The notes under the pieces: generated by a model
What the model saw: only the letters and a program-made list of their open reading frames with translations
Databases searched by the model: none
Told to the model about the DNA's origin: nothing
Position numbers and translations under genes: made by a program
DNA from: Cupriavidus sp. MP-37
GTDB taxonomy: Bacteria; Pseudomonadota; Gammaproteobacteria; Burkholderiales; Burkholderiaceae
NCBI RefSeq assembly: GCF_020618415.1
Contig: NZ_CP085344.1
Location: 1,573,001 to 1,637,000, forward strand
Reading direction: 5' to 3'
DNA length: 64,000 nucleotides
Part shown: in pieces, positions 41,499 through 51,048 of the stretch
Position numbering within the stretch: position 1 is the stretch's first letter
Layout of the letters: every line of letters starts with the position of its first letter

Positions 41499-42899
41499 AT
41501 GACCCAACGCGTCCGCACCCGCTTTGCGCCGAGCCCGACCGGCTTCATCCATCTCGGCAACATCCGCTCCGCGCTCTATCCCTGGGCCTTTGCCCGCCGC
41601 ATGCAAGGCGACTTCATCCTGCGCATCGAGGATACCGACGTCGAGCGTTCGTCGCAGGAAGCGGTCGACGTGATCCTCGAAAGCATGGCATGGCTGGAAC
41701 TGGATATCGACGAGGGTCCGTTCTACCAGATGCAGCGCATGGACCGCTATCGCGAGGTGGTGGCGCAGATGGTCGAGGCCGGCCTGGCCTACCGCTGCTA
41801 CATGAGCACGGCGGAACTGGACGCACTGCGCGAAGCCCAGCGCGAGCGCGGCGAAAAGCCGCGCTACAACGGCTTCTGGCGCCCGGAGCCGGGCAAGGTG
41901 CTGCCCGAACCGCCGGCCGGCGTGGACCCGGTGATCCGCTTCAAGAACCCCATCGGCGGCAGCGTGGTGTGGGACGACGCGGTCAAGGGCCGCATCGAGA
42001 TTGCCAACGACGAGCTTGACGACCTGGTGATCGCGCGCCCCGACGGCACGCCCACCTACAACTTCTGCGTGGTGGTGGATGACCTGGACATGCGCATCAC
42101 GCATGTGATCCGCGGCGACGATCACGTCAACAACACGCCGCGCCAGATCAACATCATCCGCGCGCTGGGCGGCACGCCCCCGGTCTATGCCCATCTGCCG
42201 ACGGTGCTCAACGAGCAGGGCGAGAAGATGAGCAAGCGCCATGGCGCGATGAGCGTGACCGGGTATCGCGACGAGGGCTACCTGCCCGAGGCGGTGCTGA
42301 ACTATCTGGCCCGGCTGGGCTGGGCCCACGGCGATGCCGAGATCTTCTCGCGCGAACAGTTCGTCGAGTGGTTCGACCTGGAACACCTCGGCAAGTCGCC
42401 CGCCCAGTACAACCCCGAGAAGCTGGCCTGGCTCAACAACCACTACATCAAGGTCGGCGACAACCAGCGCCTGGCCACGCTGACGCAGCCGTTCATCGAG
42501 GCGCTGGGCGGCAAGGTGGAAGGGGCGGACCTGGTCGGCGTGATCGCGCTGGTGAAGGACCGCGCCAACACGCTGAAGGAAGTCGCGCAGGCCGCGCTGC
42601 TGTTCTATCGTGGCGAGCCGCAGGCGGATGCCGCGCTCAAGGCGGAACACCTGACCCCTGAGATCCAGCCGGCGCTGGCGGCACTGTCGGCCCGGCTGGC
42701 GGCGTTGCCCGCCTGGACCCGCGAAGAGATCAGCGCTGCTTTCAAGGCCGTGCTGGCCGAGTTCGGGCTGAAGATGCCGAAGCTGGCCATGCCGGTACGG
42801 CTGCTGGTGGCGGGACAGCTGCAGACGCCCAGCATCGACGCGGTACTGGAACTGTTCGGCCGCGACACGGTGCTGCGCCGCCTGGCCGCCGCGGCTTGA
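41499..42899 (+). CDS. gltX: Glutamyl-tRNA synthetase
   Basis: Charges tRNA-Glu with glutamate. The 466-residue class I synthetase has the HIGH-type motif HLGN at residues 18-21, the KMSKR motif at 243-247 ([11 protein letters not shown]), and the C-terminal anticodon-binding helices. The ATG at 41499 gives [20 protein letters not shown], the family start; the open frame from 41376 crosses the promoter. tRNA-Glu genes lie about 430 and 1020 bases downstream on the same strand. The leader carries a terminator-like hairpin. Confidence 0.96.
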   Translation: MTQRVRTRFAPSPTGFIHLGNIRSALYPWAFARRMQGDFILRIEDTDVERSSQEAVDVILESMAWLELDIDEGPFYQMQRMDRYREVVAQMVEAGLAYRCYMSTAELDALREAQRERGEKPRYNGFWRPEPGKVLPEPPAGVDPVIRFKNPIGGSVVWDDAVKGRIEIANDELDDLVIARPDGTPTYNFCVVVDDLDMRITHVIRGDDHVNNTPRQINIIRALGGTPPVYAHLPTVLNEQGEKMSKRHGAMSVTGYRDEGYLPEAVLNYLARLGWAHGDAEIFSREQFVEWFDLEHLGKSPAQYNPEKLAWLNNHYIKVGDNQRLATLTQPFIEALGGKVEGADLVGVIALVKDRANTLKEVAQAALLFYRGEPQADAALKAEHLTPEIQPALAALSARLAALPAWTREEISAAFKAVLAEFGLKMPKLAMPVRLLVAGQLQTPSIDAVLELFGRDTVLRRLAAAA

Positions 42900-42923
42900 G
42901 CGCTGCCTGAAAAGCCGCAAAAA

Positions 42924-42959
42924 AAGTCCGCGCCGGGGCTTGCACATCGGCGCGGACTT
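42924..42959. terminator. Hairpin after gltX
   Basis: A perfect 12-bp stem (42924-42935 with 42948-42959) and 12-base loop. The A-tract before it gives a T-tract only on the minus strand, so it is a better leftward terminator, although no leftward gene is near. Confidence 0.6.
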
Positions 42960-43085
42960 GCGCATAATCTCGTTCTCCCTGCAGCGCGATCGATGATCAA
43001 GCGGGCCGGCGGATTCGCAAGGATCCTCGTTTCTCTGGACGGATTATTGAAGTGCAGAGCAAGCGAAAAAAGCTGAAACGGGAAC

Positions 43086-43113
43086 TTGCAAAGATTAATG
43101 ATTGATATATAAT
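43086..43113 (+). promoter_or_regulatory. Promoter of the first tRNA operon
   Basis: TTGCAA at 43086-43091, a 16-base spacer, and a perfect TATAAT at 43108-43113. The region is AT-rich. It serves the tRNA-Ala/Glu/Asp unit starting at 43182. Confidence 0.75.
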
Positions 43114-43181
43114 CTTGGCTTCGCTTGAAACGGTGGTTAATTCCGGCGAAAGCAGCAAGTGGTGGTAAATAGAAGTACCAT

Positions 43182-43257
<76 letters not shown>

Positions 43258-43323
43258 AGATTCAGGCGCCAGCCACGCAGTATCGGTTGATGCCAGACGG
43301 AACGTGTTGAAAGACAAGTTTCT

Positions 43324-43399
43324 GTCCCCTTCGTCTAGAGGCCTAGGACATCACCCTTTCACGGTGAGTACAGGGGTTCGAATCCCCTAGGGGACGCCA
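43324..43399 (+). tRNA. tRNA-Glu (anticodon TTC), copy 1
   Basis: A 76-nt cloverleaf with acceptor GTCCCCT/AGGGGAC, discriminator G, encoded CCA, anticodon loop CTTTCAC giving TTC. Identical to copy 2. Confidence 0.97.
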
Positions 43400-43468
43400 A
43401 AACAGCCGGGCGTAATCAGACGTCCAGCATGTCGCCTCAAGTAAAAGCTTGAGGTGGCAGCCGACTAA

Positions 43469-43545
43469 GGAGTGGTAGTTCAGTCGGTTAGAATACCGGC
43501 CTGTCACGCCGGGGGTCGCGGGTTCGAGTCCCGTCCACTCCGCCA
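43469..43545 (+). tRNA. tRNA-Asp (anticodon GTC), copy 1
   Basis: A 77-nt cloverleaf with acceptor GGAGTGG/CCACTCC, discriminator G, encoded CCA, anticodon loop CTGTCAC giving GTC. Identical to copy 2. Confidence 0.97.
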
Positions 43546-43550
43546 AAACT

Positions 43551-43585
43551 AAACCCGCATGGTGTATCCACCATGCGGGTTTTTC
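43551..43585 (+). terminator. Terminator of the first tRNA operon
   Basis: A perfect 14-bp stem (43551-43564 with 43569-43582), TATC loop, running into TTTTTCTTTT. Confidence 0.95.
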
Positions 43586-43635
43586 TTTTGGGTGAGGGAT
43601 TATGTTGTGATTCGCGGTAAATGCAATAAAATCTG

Positions 43636-43665
43636 TTGCATTCGTTGTGAAAAGCGCTATATAAT
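43636..43665 (+). promoter_or_regulatory. Promoter of the second tRNA operon
   Basis: TTGCAT at 43636-43641, an 18-base spacer and a perfect TATAAT at 43660-43665, in AT-rich DNA. It shows that the second copy is an independent unit. Confidence 0.72.
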
Positions 43666-43741
43666 TCTGTCTTCGCTGCAAACGCTGCGCTAGCGGCAGC
43701 AGTGGAAGAATCCAGCAGTAACCGTCCAGAACACCGGATAC

Positions 43742-43817
<76 letters not shown>

Positions 43818-43922
43818 GAATCTGGGAAGCGTCTGAAAAGAGGCTTCCCAAGCGCGAAAAAGCCTGCTATGATGGCGGACTTTCCAGCGCAAGACAGAAA
43901 ACGCGTTGAACAACAAGTTTCT

Positions 43923-43998
43923 GTCCCCTTCGTCTAGAGGCCTAGGACATCACCCTTTCACGGTGAGTACAGGGGTTCGAATCCCCTAGGGGACGCCA
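43923..43998 (+). tRNA. tRNA-Glu (anticodon TTC), copy 2
   Basis: Identical to the copy at 43324; the bases just before it and the roughly 35 bases after it are also shared between copies. Confidence 0.97.
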
Positions 43999-44067
43999 AA
44001 ACAGCCGGGCGTAATCAGACGTCCAGCATGTCGAATCAGGCGCAAGCTTGAGTCGACAGCCGACTAA

Positions 44068-44144
44068 GGAGTGGTAGTTCAGTCGGTTAGAATACCGGCC
44101 TGTCACGCCGGGGGTCGCGGGTTCGAGTCCCGTCCACTCCGCCA
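44068..44144 (+). tRNA. tRNA-Asp (anticodon GTC), copy 2
   Basis: Identical to the copy at 43469. Its 3' end and terminator recur as a partial repeat about 147 bases downstream. Confidence 0.97.
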
Positions 44145-44150
44145 ACTTTG

Positions 44151-44176
44151 AAAAGCCCGCGCAAGCGGGCTTTTTT
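44151..44176 (+). terminator. Terminator of the second tRNA operon
   Basis: A 10-bp stem (44151-44160 with 44165-44174), GCAA loop, followed by TTCTTTTG. It differs from the terminator of the first operon and is duplicated at 44298-44323. Confidence 0.93.
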
Positions 44177-44185
44177 CTTTTGTAC

Positions 44186-44326
44186 GGAGTGGAGCGAGCC
44201 GCCTGCGCGGCTCGCGGCGGGACGAGAAGGGCTGCGCCTGCAGGCGCAGCAGCGGCCTGCGGCACGTAGGCGAGTCCCGTCCACTCCGCCAATTTTGAAA
44301 AGCCCGCGCAAGCGGGCTTTTTTCTT
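44186..44326 (+). pseudogene. tRNA-Asp-derived remnant with palindromic insert and duplicated terminator
   Basis: Begins with GGAGTGG (44186-44192), the 5' acceptor strand of tRNA-Asp, and from 44271 repeats the tRNA-Asp 3' part, CCA and terminator: 44271-44326 matches 44124-44179 with one mismatch. The middle of the tRNA is replaced by GC-rich DNA holding a 9-bp hairpin (44194-44215) and a perfect 20-bp palindrome (44231-44250). The acceptor strands could still pair, but D-arm and anticodon arm are gone, so it cannot be a normal tRNA. Confidence 0.75.
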
Positions 44327-44371
44327 ATCCTCGTCGCACAGGGCAGCGTCATCGTGACGTGCCCGTACTGA

Positions 44372-45724
44372 TCAATTTTCCGGATCCTTGCTGACCCTGC
44401 TGAAATACCGCACCAGCAGCACGCCTGCCAGCGCCAGGCTGATGCTGTTGGCCAGCCAGAAGCCGCTCGCGCCATGCGTGAAGGCCGGCAAGCCGTCGAT
44501 CAGGCCAAAGCCCAGCACGTAGCCTCCGCCCAAACCGATGCCCCACAGCGAGCCGGCGTAGATCACCGTCGGGATCAGCGCGATCTTGTATGCGCGCAGG
44601 ATAAAGGCCGTCATCACCTGCACCGCGTCGAATGCCTGGTAGAACGCCACGAACAGCACCAGCGGCAGCGCCGCGGCGACCACCGCGGGGTCGCTGGCAT
44701 AGGCGTCCAGCACGGGCTTGCGCATCAGCCACAGCAGCGCGCCGGTCAACATCGCGAGCACCACCGCCATGCGGATGCCGCGCCAGGCGAGGCGGCTGGC
44801 GCCGGCCCGGTCGCGCGCGCCGAGATGCTGGGCCACCAGCGTCGAGGTGGCAATGCCCAGCGACAGCGGCAGCATGTAGGCCACCGCCCCCAGGTTGGCG
44901 ATGATCTGGTGGCCGGCGAGCGTCACCGTGCCCAGTCGCGTGATGAAGATCGACATCAGCGTGAACGACGTGATCTCGATCAGGTAGGTCAGCCCCATCG
45001 GTACGCCCAGGCGCAACAGCGCGCGCAGCGGCGCGGCGGCGGGCCAGCTCCAGGTGTCGAAGATGCGCAGCGCATGATAGGCGCTGCCATGGCGCAGGAT
45101 CAGCACCCCGGCGATGCACCAGCCCCAGCTGATCAGCGTCGACGCCAGGCCGCAGCCAGGCCCGCCCATCGCCGGCAGGCCCAGTCCGCCGTGTATGAAC
45201 CAGGCATTGAGCGGCACCTTCAGCGCCAGCCCGCCGACCTGCAGCACCGTCACCATGATCGGCCGCGACAGCGCATTGTTCAGCGCCGAGTAGATGCGGA
45301 AGGCCAGGGCCGCCGGCAGGCCGAAGGCACCGAAATGCAGGTAGGCGGTGGCCTTTTCGACCAGCTCGGGCGGGGCCTTGGCGAAGGCCAGCAGCGGGCC
45401 CGGAAACGCCAGCAGCAGCACACCGGGCAGCGCCAGCGCGGCGCCCAGCCAGGCGGCCTGCCGCACTTCCGCGCCGATGGCCTCGAGGCGGCCGGCGCCG
45501 TAGAGCTGGCCGGCGATGGGCGAGAGCGCCTGCAGCACGCCCATCAGGCTGATATAGATGGTCACGTAGATCGATCCGCCCAGCCCCACGGCGGCGAGGT
45601 CGGTGGCGGAGGCGCGTCCGGCCATCACGGTGTCGATCACGCCGAAGGCGATCACGGCGAGTTGCCCGGCCAGCACGGGGGCGGCCAGGGCGGCAATGCG
45701 GCGAAGGTCTTGGAACAGTGTCAT
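44372..45724 (-). CDS. MATE family multidrug efflux protein, NorM-like
   Basis: A 450-residue inner-membrane exporter with about twelve helices in two homologous halves. GQLAVIAFGVIDTVMAGRAS at the start and GLTYLIEITSFTLMSIFITRLG opening the second half are NorM-type; GHQIIANLGAVAYMLPLSLGIATSTLVAQ is the conserved MATE region. It couples export of cationic drugs to Na+ or H+. Start ATG at 45724; the gene ends 45 bases from the tRNA-derived element. Confidence 0.93.
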   Translation of the reverse strand: MTLFQDLRRIAALAAPVLAGQLAVIAFGVIDTVMAGRASATDLAAVGLGGSIYVTIYISLMGVLQALSPIAGQLYGAGRLEAIGAEVRQAAWLGAALALPGVLLLAFPGPLLAFAKAPPELVEKATAYLHFGAFGLPAALAFRIYSALNNALSRPIMVTVLQVGGLALKVPLNAWFIHGGLGLPAMGGPGCGLASTLISWGWCIAGVLILRHGSAYHALRIFDTWSWPAAAPLRALLRLGVPMGLTYLIEITSFTLMSIFITRLGTVTLAGHQIIANLGAVAYMLPLSLGIATSTLVAQHLGARDRAGASRLAWRGIRMAVVLAMLTGALLWLMRKPVLDAYASDPAVVAAALPLVLFVAFYQAFDAVQVMTAFILRAYKIALIPTVIYAGSLWGIGLGGGYVLGFGLIDGLPAFTHGASGFWLANSISLALAGVLLVRYFSRVSKDPEN

Positions 45725-45856
45725 TGAGGGCTCGGCAGGGGCGGGCTGGAAGTCCAGCCCCGCAGTTCCTGCGGCCGGAATGGTTCGTGGGCGCGTCAGG
45801 CGCTGCGGTGTATCGGGGTGGCGGCTAGTGGCGTGGCGAGCAACCGGAGACCACGC

Positions 45857-47644
45857 TCACGGCTGGCGCGGCAGGCGGCGTCGCGGCAGGTCGGGGCGCG
45901 GGTGCACCGCGCGGGCGGTATCGACCAGGCGGTACATGCGGAAGCGCTCGTCACGGTCGGCCGGGCGCCGGCCTTCCCAGATCAGCCGCCACTCGAAGTG
46001 CGAGATATTGCCCGGCTCGCCGTAGTCGACCGAATCGTGGCGCAGCAAAACGTCGCAGCCGTCGTTGGGCCCGCCGAAGCGGATATGGCCGAAGTAGGCG
46101 AACGACGCCAGCTGCGCATCGCCCATGCGGATCGGCTGCACGCACTGGTAGGCCGGCGGCAGCGCCATCGACGCCGCCTGGGCCACGTCGCGATAGGTCT
46201 TGCCGTAGTTGATCGACGGCAGCCACAGCGTCATCGCCATCACCCACATCAGCGTGGTGCCGGCCGCGGAAATCACCACCGGGCGCCAGATCTGCTTGGG
46301 CGCACGCGACAGGCGCCAGCGCACGATCAGCACCCATGCCACCGTCGCCGCGAGCGCGAACACCACCGCGGCGATGGTGAATTCATGCTGGTAGCCGGGC
46401 AGCTGGCGGAACACATTGCGCGCGATGCGCGGCGGCCAGCCGGTGGTCTTGGCGATCCACATGAACCAGACCGTGCCGCCGAAGATGGTGAAGAACAGCA
46501 GCGCGAACCAGTCGATGGCGTTGATCACGCCGCGCGCCAGCGTCGGCAGGGCAAAGGCGGCCAGCACCGCCATCGGCGGCAGCAGCAGGATGAACTGCAC
46601 GTCGCCGGCGCTGCGTTGCAGGAACAGCAGGATCAGTACCGGCAGCAGCAGCGCCAGCGGCGCCGCGACATGGGGCGCGCGGCGCATGCCGGCCCACGCG
46701 ATCCAGGCCCAGCCCGCGATCGGCCACACCGGCCACGTGTACAGGAACAGGTTGCGCATGTTGAAGCCGAACGTCGCCATATTGGGCGAGCCGTAGCTGC
46801 GGCGGTCGTAGCGCGACCATTCGCGGATAAAGGTCACGGCCTCGTTGCGGTCGGCCGCGCCGAAATAGGCGGCCGCCAGCCATGCCGCGACGATCAGCAG
46901 CGCCAGCGGAATCGCGACCATGGCAAGCCGCCGCCATGGCAGCGGCTTGCACACCAGCGCGCAGACCGCCGTGCCGAGCAGCAGCGCCAGCGCCAGCAGC
47001 GGCCCGCTGGCCAGCGTCAGGCCACCCAGCGCGGCACCATAGATCAGGCTGCCCTGGGTGGGCTTGTCGAGGCTGCGCACCATGCCGTACAGCGCCAGCG
47101 CGATGAACGCGACCTGGCCGACCTGCGGCGTGGTCTCGTGCCCGCGCATGGCCAGGCCCACGCAGGCCAGGAAGATCAGCAGCGCGCCGTCGGCCAGCGT
47201 GCGGCCGTAGTCGCGCGCATTGGGCTGGCCGCCGAAGGCATAGGCAAAGGGCTGGACCTCGTCGCGCCGGCCCAGCAGGTAGGTGGTGTACCAGATGCAG
47301 GCGCAGGTGGCGAAGAAGAACAGCGCCGTCGCCAGCCGTGCCGCGTCGGTCGCGCCGAGCCAGCCGCCAAAGCTGCGGATCATCAGCGCGCCGATCCAGA
47401 ACACCAGCGGGCCGTCCTCGCTGTAGGGGCGGCCGACGATGTTCGGCATCAGCCAGTCGTGCGTGCTGCCGGTGGCGAGTTGCCACATCACGCCGAAGCC
47501 CGCGGCATCCTCGTTCTTCCACGGGTCGCGCCCGAACAGGCCGACCAGGCCGTAGATGATGCAGATGGCCAGCAGCAGCGCGCGCGGCAGGGCGCCGGTG
47601 GCGGCTGCGGTCAACTGGACGGGTGAGGTGTTGGCTTGACGCAT
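45857..47644 (-). CDS. GT-C membrane glycosyltransferase, ArnT/PMT-like
   Basis: A 595-residue protein with roughly eleven hydrophobic segments in the first 450 residues, then a soluble C-terminal part. After the first helix comes GRDPWKNEDAAGFGVMWQL, where the acidic residues fit the catalytic metal loop of GT-C enzymes (ArnT and protein O-mannosyltransferase type), followed by MPNIVGRPYSEDGPLVFWIGAL. Such enzymes move sugars from undecaprenyl phosphate to lipid A, proteins or glycans in the periplasm. The substrate is unknown. ATG at 47644 lacks a strong ribosome site; it follows the MATE gene direction with a 132-bp gap. Confidence 0.75.
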   Translation of the reverse strand: MRQANTSPVQLTAAATGALPRALLLAICIIYGLVGLFGRDPWKNEDAAGFGVMWQLATGSTHDWLMPNIVGRPYSEDGPLVFWIGALMIRSFGGWLGATDAARLATALFFFATCACIWYTTYLLGRRDEVQPFAYAFGGQPNARDYGRTLADGALLIFLACVGLAMRGHETTPQVGQVAFIALALYGMVRSLDKPTQGSLIYGAALGGLTLASGPLLALALLLGTAVCALVCKPLPWRRLAMVAIPLALLIVAAWLAAAYFGAADRNEAVTFIREWSRYDRRSYGSPNMATFGFNMRNLFLYTWPVWPIAGWAWIAWAGMRRAPHVAAPLALLLPVLILLFLQRSAGDVQFILLLPPMAVLAAFALPTLARGVINAIDWFALLFFTIFGGTVWFMWIAKTTGWPPRIARNVFRQLPGYQHEFTIAAVVFALAATVAWVLIVRWRLSRAPKQIWRPVVISAAGTTLMWVMAMTLWLPSINYGKTYRDVAQAASMALPPAYQCVQPIRMGDAQLASFAYFGHIRFGGPNDGCDVLLRHDSVDYGEPGNISHFEWRLIWEGRRPADRDERFRMYRLVDTARAVHPRPDLPRRRLPRQP

Positions 47645-47807
47645 CGATGCTCAGGTCGGGCCGTGGCGCCATGGCGCGAAGGCCACAGTATCGCGCATGC
47701 GGCGGCCGCGTGGCCGTGGCATGGCGTGGAAGCCTCACGGAACGTGGGGGTAAATCCCGATGACGGGCAGTACCGGCGGGGCCGGCCAGGCGCTCCGGCA
47801 CAAATGC

Positions 47808-47830
47808 AAAGAGGCAGCCGATGCTGCCTC
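47808..47830 (-). terminator. Terminator of the L31 gene
   Basis: An 8-bp stem (47811-47818 with 47823-47830), CGAT loop, followed on the minus strand by TTTGCATTTG. Weak flanking pairing extends it. Confidence 0.75.
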
Positions 47831-47895
47831 CTTGTGGTTCGCGCGCGCCCCGGAACCTGTCCGCGGCGTGCGCAAATCGGGGTCGCTGAAAGCGA

Positions 47896-48156
47896 TTACT
47901 TCGCAGCCTTGCCCAGCTTGTTGCCGAACTTCTGGCGGAACTTTTCCACGCGGCCGGCGGTGTCCATGATCTTCTGGGTGCCGGTGTAGAACGGATGCGA
48001 TTCCGACGAGACTTCGATCTTGGCCAGCGGATATTCCTTGCCGTCCTTCACGATCGTGTCCTTGGTCTGGATGGTCGAGCGGGTGATGAAGCTGAAGTCG
48101 CTGGACATGTCCTGGAACACGACTTCGCGGTAATTCGGGTGAATGCCTTCTTTCAT
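47896..48156 (-). CDS. rpmE2: Ribosomal protein L31 type B
   Basis: An 86-residue 50S protein. [20 protein letters not shown] is typical of the type B (zinc-free) paralogue: there are no Cys residues at all, so the Zn-binding motif of type A is missing. The ATG at 48156 has AAAGGA about 8 bases upstream. In many bacteria type B replaces type A under zinc limitation through Zur; I see no clear Zur palindrome before it, and in beta-proteobacteria it is often the only L31. Confidence 0.95.
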   Translation of the reverse strand: MKEGIHPNYREVVFQDMSSDFSFITRSTIQTKDTIVKDGKEYPLAKIEVSSESHPFYTGTQKIMDTAGRVEKFRQKFGNKLGKAAK

Positions 48157-48352
48157 GATGAGTCCTTTCTGGTTGGGTAGCCAGTCCGTTGCAATCCGCA
48201 GTTCTCCTTCAGGGGAGAAGGCATGGCGCGGCGACGAACGAACCACTTGCCGATTACGGGCAAACCGGGATTATGGCAGAAAAGCAAATAGTTGGGGAAG
48301 GGTGCAAGCGCATCGGCCCCACAAAGTGTTGTGCCATAAAGCGGCGTATTTT

Positions 48353-49204
48353 TCACATCGAGGCCGGGTCCTGCCGATAGAACGCCGCCAATGACTGGTA
48401 GACCACCGGCCAATGCCGCGCCAGTCCACCGGGCTCGACAAAAAATGCCTCGGACGTCACCGCAAAGAATTCGCTGGGCGCCTCGCTGCCATATGGGTCG
48501 ATGATGCGCAGCGCCGCCGGCAAGCGCTCCGGATGTTCCCAGTCGGCCTCGTCGCGCGCGTCCCAGGCTTCGGCGAAGCGATCGTACTCGGTCAGGAAGG
48601 TCTCGGCCCAGGCCTCGGCGTCGACCTCGGGGTGCAGCACGCGCGAAAACGCCGGCACGCCGTCGGGCTCGCCGTCGAGCATGTCCAGCTTGTGGGCGAA
48701 TTCGTGGATGACCACGTTATACGTATCCGCCGGCAGTTCATGGTCGCTGTCGATGCCCGCCCCCGGGCTGTGCACGTCGGGCCAGGACAGGATCACCGGC
48801 CCGTGCTCCCAGGCTTCGCCGCTGGCTTCTTCGACCACGCCGTGGACCAGGCCGATCTCGTCCTGCACGGTTCGCCGGATGATGAACTCGCCCGGGTAGA
48901 GCACGATGCCATGCCAGCCGCGGTACCACGGCAGCCCCAGTTTCAGGATCGGCACGCAGGCCTGCACCGCAACACTGACTACCATGTCGTCGGCCAGCGG
49001 CAGGTCATGCGCAGTGGAGTATTCCTTCTCGGCGATGAACAGCGTGGCCAGCTCGCGCAGCGCCGCCAGGTCGGCGCTGCCGTAGCGCTGCACGAACGGC
49101 AGCGTGGCCACGGTGCGAGTCCATAGCGCGTCGGGGATGGCGTAATGCTCCAGCTTGCGGGCGCGCGAGCGTGAGCGCAGGAATGTGGTCAGTTTGCCGA
49201 GCAT
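48353..49204 (-). CDS. mtfA: MtfA-like zinc peptidase
   Basis: A 283-residue member of the MtfA (Mlc titration factor) family, a gluzincin-type peptidase that in E. coli binds the glucose repressor Mlc. The zinc motif HEFAH lies at residues 167-171 within VIHEFAHKLDMLDGEPDG, and the downstream Glu ligand is probably in SEFFAVTSEAFF near 245-254. The ATG at 49204 is only about 10 bases beyond the T-tract of the rho terminator; a TTG at 49222 falls inside that tract and is rejected. The start region lacks a good ribosome site. Mlc itself is not in the window. Confidence 0.88.
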   Translation of the reverse strand: MLGKLTTFLRSRSRARKLEHYAIPDALWTRTVATLPFVQRYGSADLAALRELATLFIAEKEYSTAHDLPLADDMVVSVAVQACVPILKLGLPWYRGWHGIVLYPGEFIIRRTVQDEIGLVHGVVEEASGEAWEHGPVILSWPDVHSPGAGIDSDHELPADTYNVVIHEFAHKLDMLDGEPDGVPAFSRVLHPEVDAEAWAETFLTEYDRFAEAWDARDEADWEHPERLPAALRIIDPYGSEAPSEFFAVTSEAFFVEPGGLARHWPVVYQSLAAFYRQDPASM

Positions 49205-49213
49205 GACATCGTC

Positions 49214-49246
49214 GAAAAACAAAAAAGGCGTGCCGCGGCACGCCTT
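49214..49246 (-). terminator. Rho-independent terminator of rho
   Basis: A perfect 22-bp palindrome (49225-49246) followed on the minus strand by TTTTGTTTTTC after the stem's closing T-run. It ends the rho transcript just before the mtfA start. Confidence 0.9.
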
Positions 49247-49279
49247 CCTGTCTGCGTTGCGGCACGGCCGCAGCGAGGC

Positions 49280-50542
49280 TTAGCCGCCTCGGCGCATCAT
49301 ATCGAAAAACTCTGCGTTGTTCTTCGTCGCCTTCATCTTGTCCATGATGAATTCCATCGCCTGCACTTCGTCCATGTCGGAGATGAACTTGCGCAGCACC
49401 CAGATCTTCTGCAGGATGTCCGGCTTGATCAGCAGTTCTTCGCGGCGCGTGCCGGACTTGTTCAGGTTGATCGACGGATAGACGCGCTTTTCGGCCAGGC
49501 GGCGTTCCAGGTGCACTTCCATGTTGCCGGTGCCCTTGAACTCTTCGTAGATCACGTCGTCCATGCGGCTGCCGGTCTCGATCAGCGCGGTGGCGATGAT
49601 GGTCAGCGAACCGCCTTCTTCCAGGTTGCGCGCGGCGCCGAAGAAGCGCTTGGGGCGCTGCAGCGCGTTGGCGTCGACACCGCCGGTCAGCACCTTGCCC
49701 GAGGCCGGCACCACCGTGTTGTAGGCGCGTGCCAGGCGGGTGATGGAGTCCAGCAGGATCACCACGTCGCGCTTCAGCTCGACCAGGCGCTTGGCTTTCT
49801 CGATCACCATTTCGGCGACCTGCACGTGGCGGATGGCCGGTTCGTCGAAGGTGGAGGCGACCACTTCGCCGCGCACCGAGCGCTGCATCTCGGTCACTTC
49901 TTCCGGGCGTTCGTCGATCAGCAGCACGAACAGGTCGGCTTCCGGATGATTGTTGGCGATCGCGTGTGCAATGTGTTGCAGCATCACGGTCTTGCCCGAC
50001 TTGGGCGACGCCACCAGCAGCGCGCGCTGGCCGCGGCCGATCGGCGCGATCATGTCGATGATGCGGCCGGTGATGTTTTCTTCTGCCTTGATGTCGCGTT
50101 CGAGCGTGAGCGGCCGGTTCGGATGCAGCGGCGTCAGGTTCTCGAACATGATGCGGTTCTTGACCGCTTCGGGCGCCTGCCCGTTGACCTTGTCCACCTT
50201 CACCAGCGCGAAATAGCGCTCGCCGTCCTTGGGCGTGCGCACCTCGCCCTCGATCGAATCGCCGGTGTGCAGGTTGAAGCGGCGGATCTGCGACGGGCTG
50301 ATGTAGATGTCGTCGGTGCTGGCCAGGTAGGAGGTCTCGGGCGAGCGCAGGAAACCGAAGCCGTCAGGCAGAACTTCCAGGGTGCCGTCTCCGTAGATGG
50401 TTTCGCCCATCTTGGCGCGCTTCTTCAGGATCGCAAACATCAGTTCTTGTTTGCGCATCCGCTGTGCGTTGTCGATCTCGAGCGTAGCCGCCATTTCGAG
50501 AAGCGCAGACACGTGAAGCGATTTGAGTTCTGTCAGGTGCAT
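49280..50542 (-). CDS. rho: Transcription termination factor Rho
   Basis: Hexameric RNA helicase that ends untranslated transcripts. The 420-residue length is standard. N-terminal RNA-binding domain ([18 protein letters not shown]), Walker A in [11 protein letters not shown] near 178-186, [12 protein letters not shown], the Q-loop and R-loop region ([34 protein letters not shown]), and the conserved C-terminal [15 protein letters not shown]. The start ATG at 50542 gives [19 protein letters not shown] 179-bp leader space separates it from trxA upstream; the trxA-rho order is common in proteobacteria. Confidence 0.97.
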   Translation of the reverse strand: MHLTELKSLHVSALLEMAATLEIDNAQRMRKQELMFAILKKRAKMGETIYGDGTLEVLPDGFGFLRSPETSYLASTDDIYISPSQIRRFNLHTGDSIEGEVRTPKDGERYFALVKVDKVNGQAPEAVKNRIMFENLTPLHPNRPLTLERDIKAEENITGRIIDMIAPIGRGQRALLVASPKSGKTVMLQHIAHAIANNHPEADLFVLLIDERPEEVTEMQRSVRGEVVASTFDEPAIRHVQVAEMVIEKAKRLVELKRDVVILLDSITRLARAYNTVVPASGKVLTGGVDANALQRPKRFFGAARNLEEGGSLTIIATALIETGSRMDDVIYEEFKGTGNMEVHLERRLAEKRVYPSINLNKSGTRREELLIKPDILQKIWVLRKFISDMDEVQAMEFIMDKMKATKNNAEFFDMMRRGG

Positions 50543-50721
50543 AGACGAGGGGTACAGATGGGCCCGGACGGGCGAGACCTAAAGGAAGGGGGGAAAATGA
50601 GCGAACGCTCGGGGAGTTGTTGGTGGCATCTTAGCACAATCCGACCGGCGCGCCAGGGTGTGGCGCACGCACGTCGGATCGTGACGAAACCGGGACCGCG
50701 GGTCGGGTCCCGGCGTGCAGC

Positions 50722-51048
50722 TTACAGGTTGCCGTCGAGGAAGGCAGTCAGTTGCGACTTCGACAGCGCGCCGACCTTCTGGGCCGCGACCGCGCCGTTC
50801 TTGAACAGGATCAGCGTCGGGATGCCGCGGATGCCGAACTTGGCAGGCACCTGCTGGTTTTCATCGACGTTGATCTTGGCGATCTGCAGCTTGTCACCGT
50901 AGTCCTTGGCGACTTCGTCCAGAATCGGCGCGATCATCTTGCAGGGGCCGCACCATTCCGCCCAGAAATCGAGCAGGACGGGCTTGTCGGACTGGAGGAC
51001 GTCAGCGTCGAACGAGGCGTCGCTCACATACTTGATTTGTTCGCTCAT
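50722..51048 (-). CDS. trxA: Thioredoxin 1
   Basis: General cytoplasmic disulfide reductase serving ribonucleotide reductase and other enzymes. The 108-residue protein has the active site WCGPC (Cys33, Cys36) and the cis-Pro in [12 protein letters not shown] at 51048 with AGAGG 9 bases upstream. rho follows on the same strand. Confidence 0.97.
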   Translation of the reverse strand: MSEQIKYVSDASFDADVLQSDKPVLLDFWAEWCGPCKMIAPILDEVAKDYGDKLQIAKINVDENQQVPAKFGIRGIPTLILFKNGAVAAQKVGALSKSQLTAFLDGNL

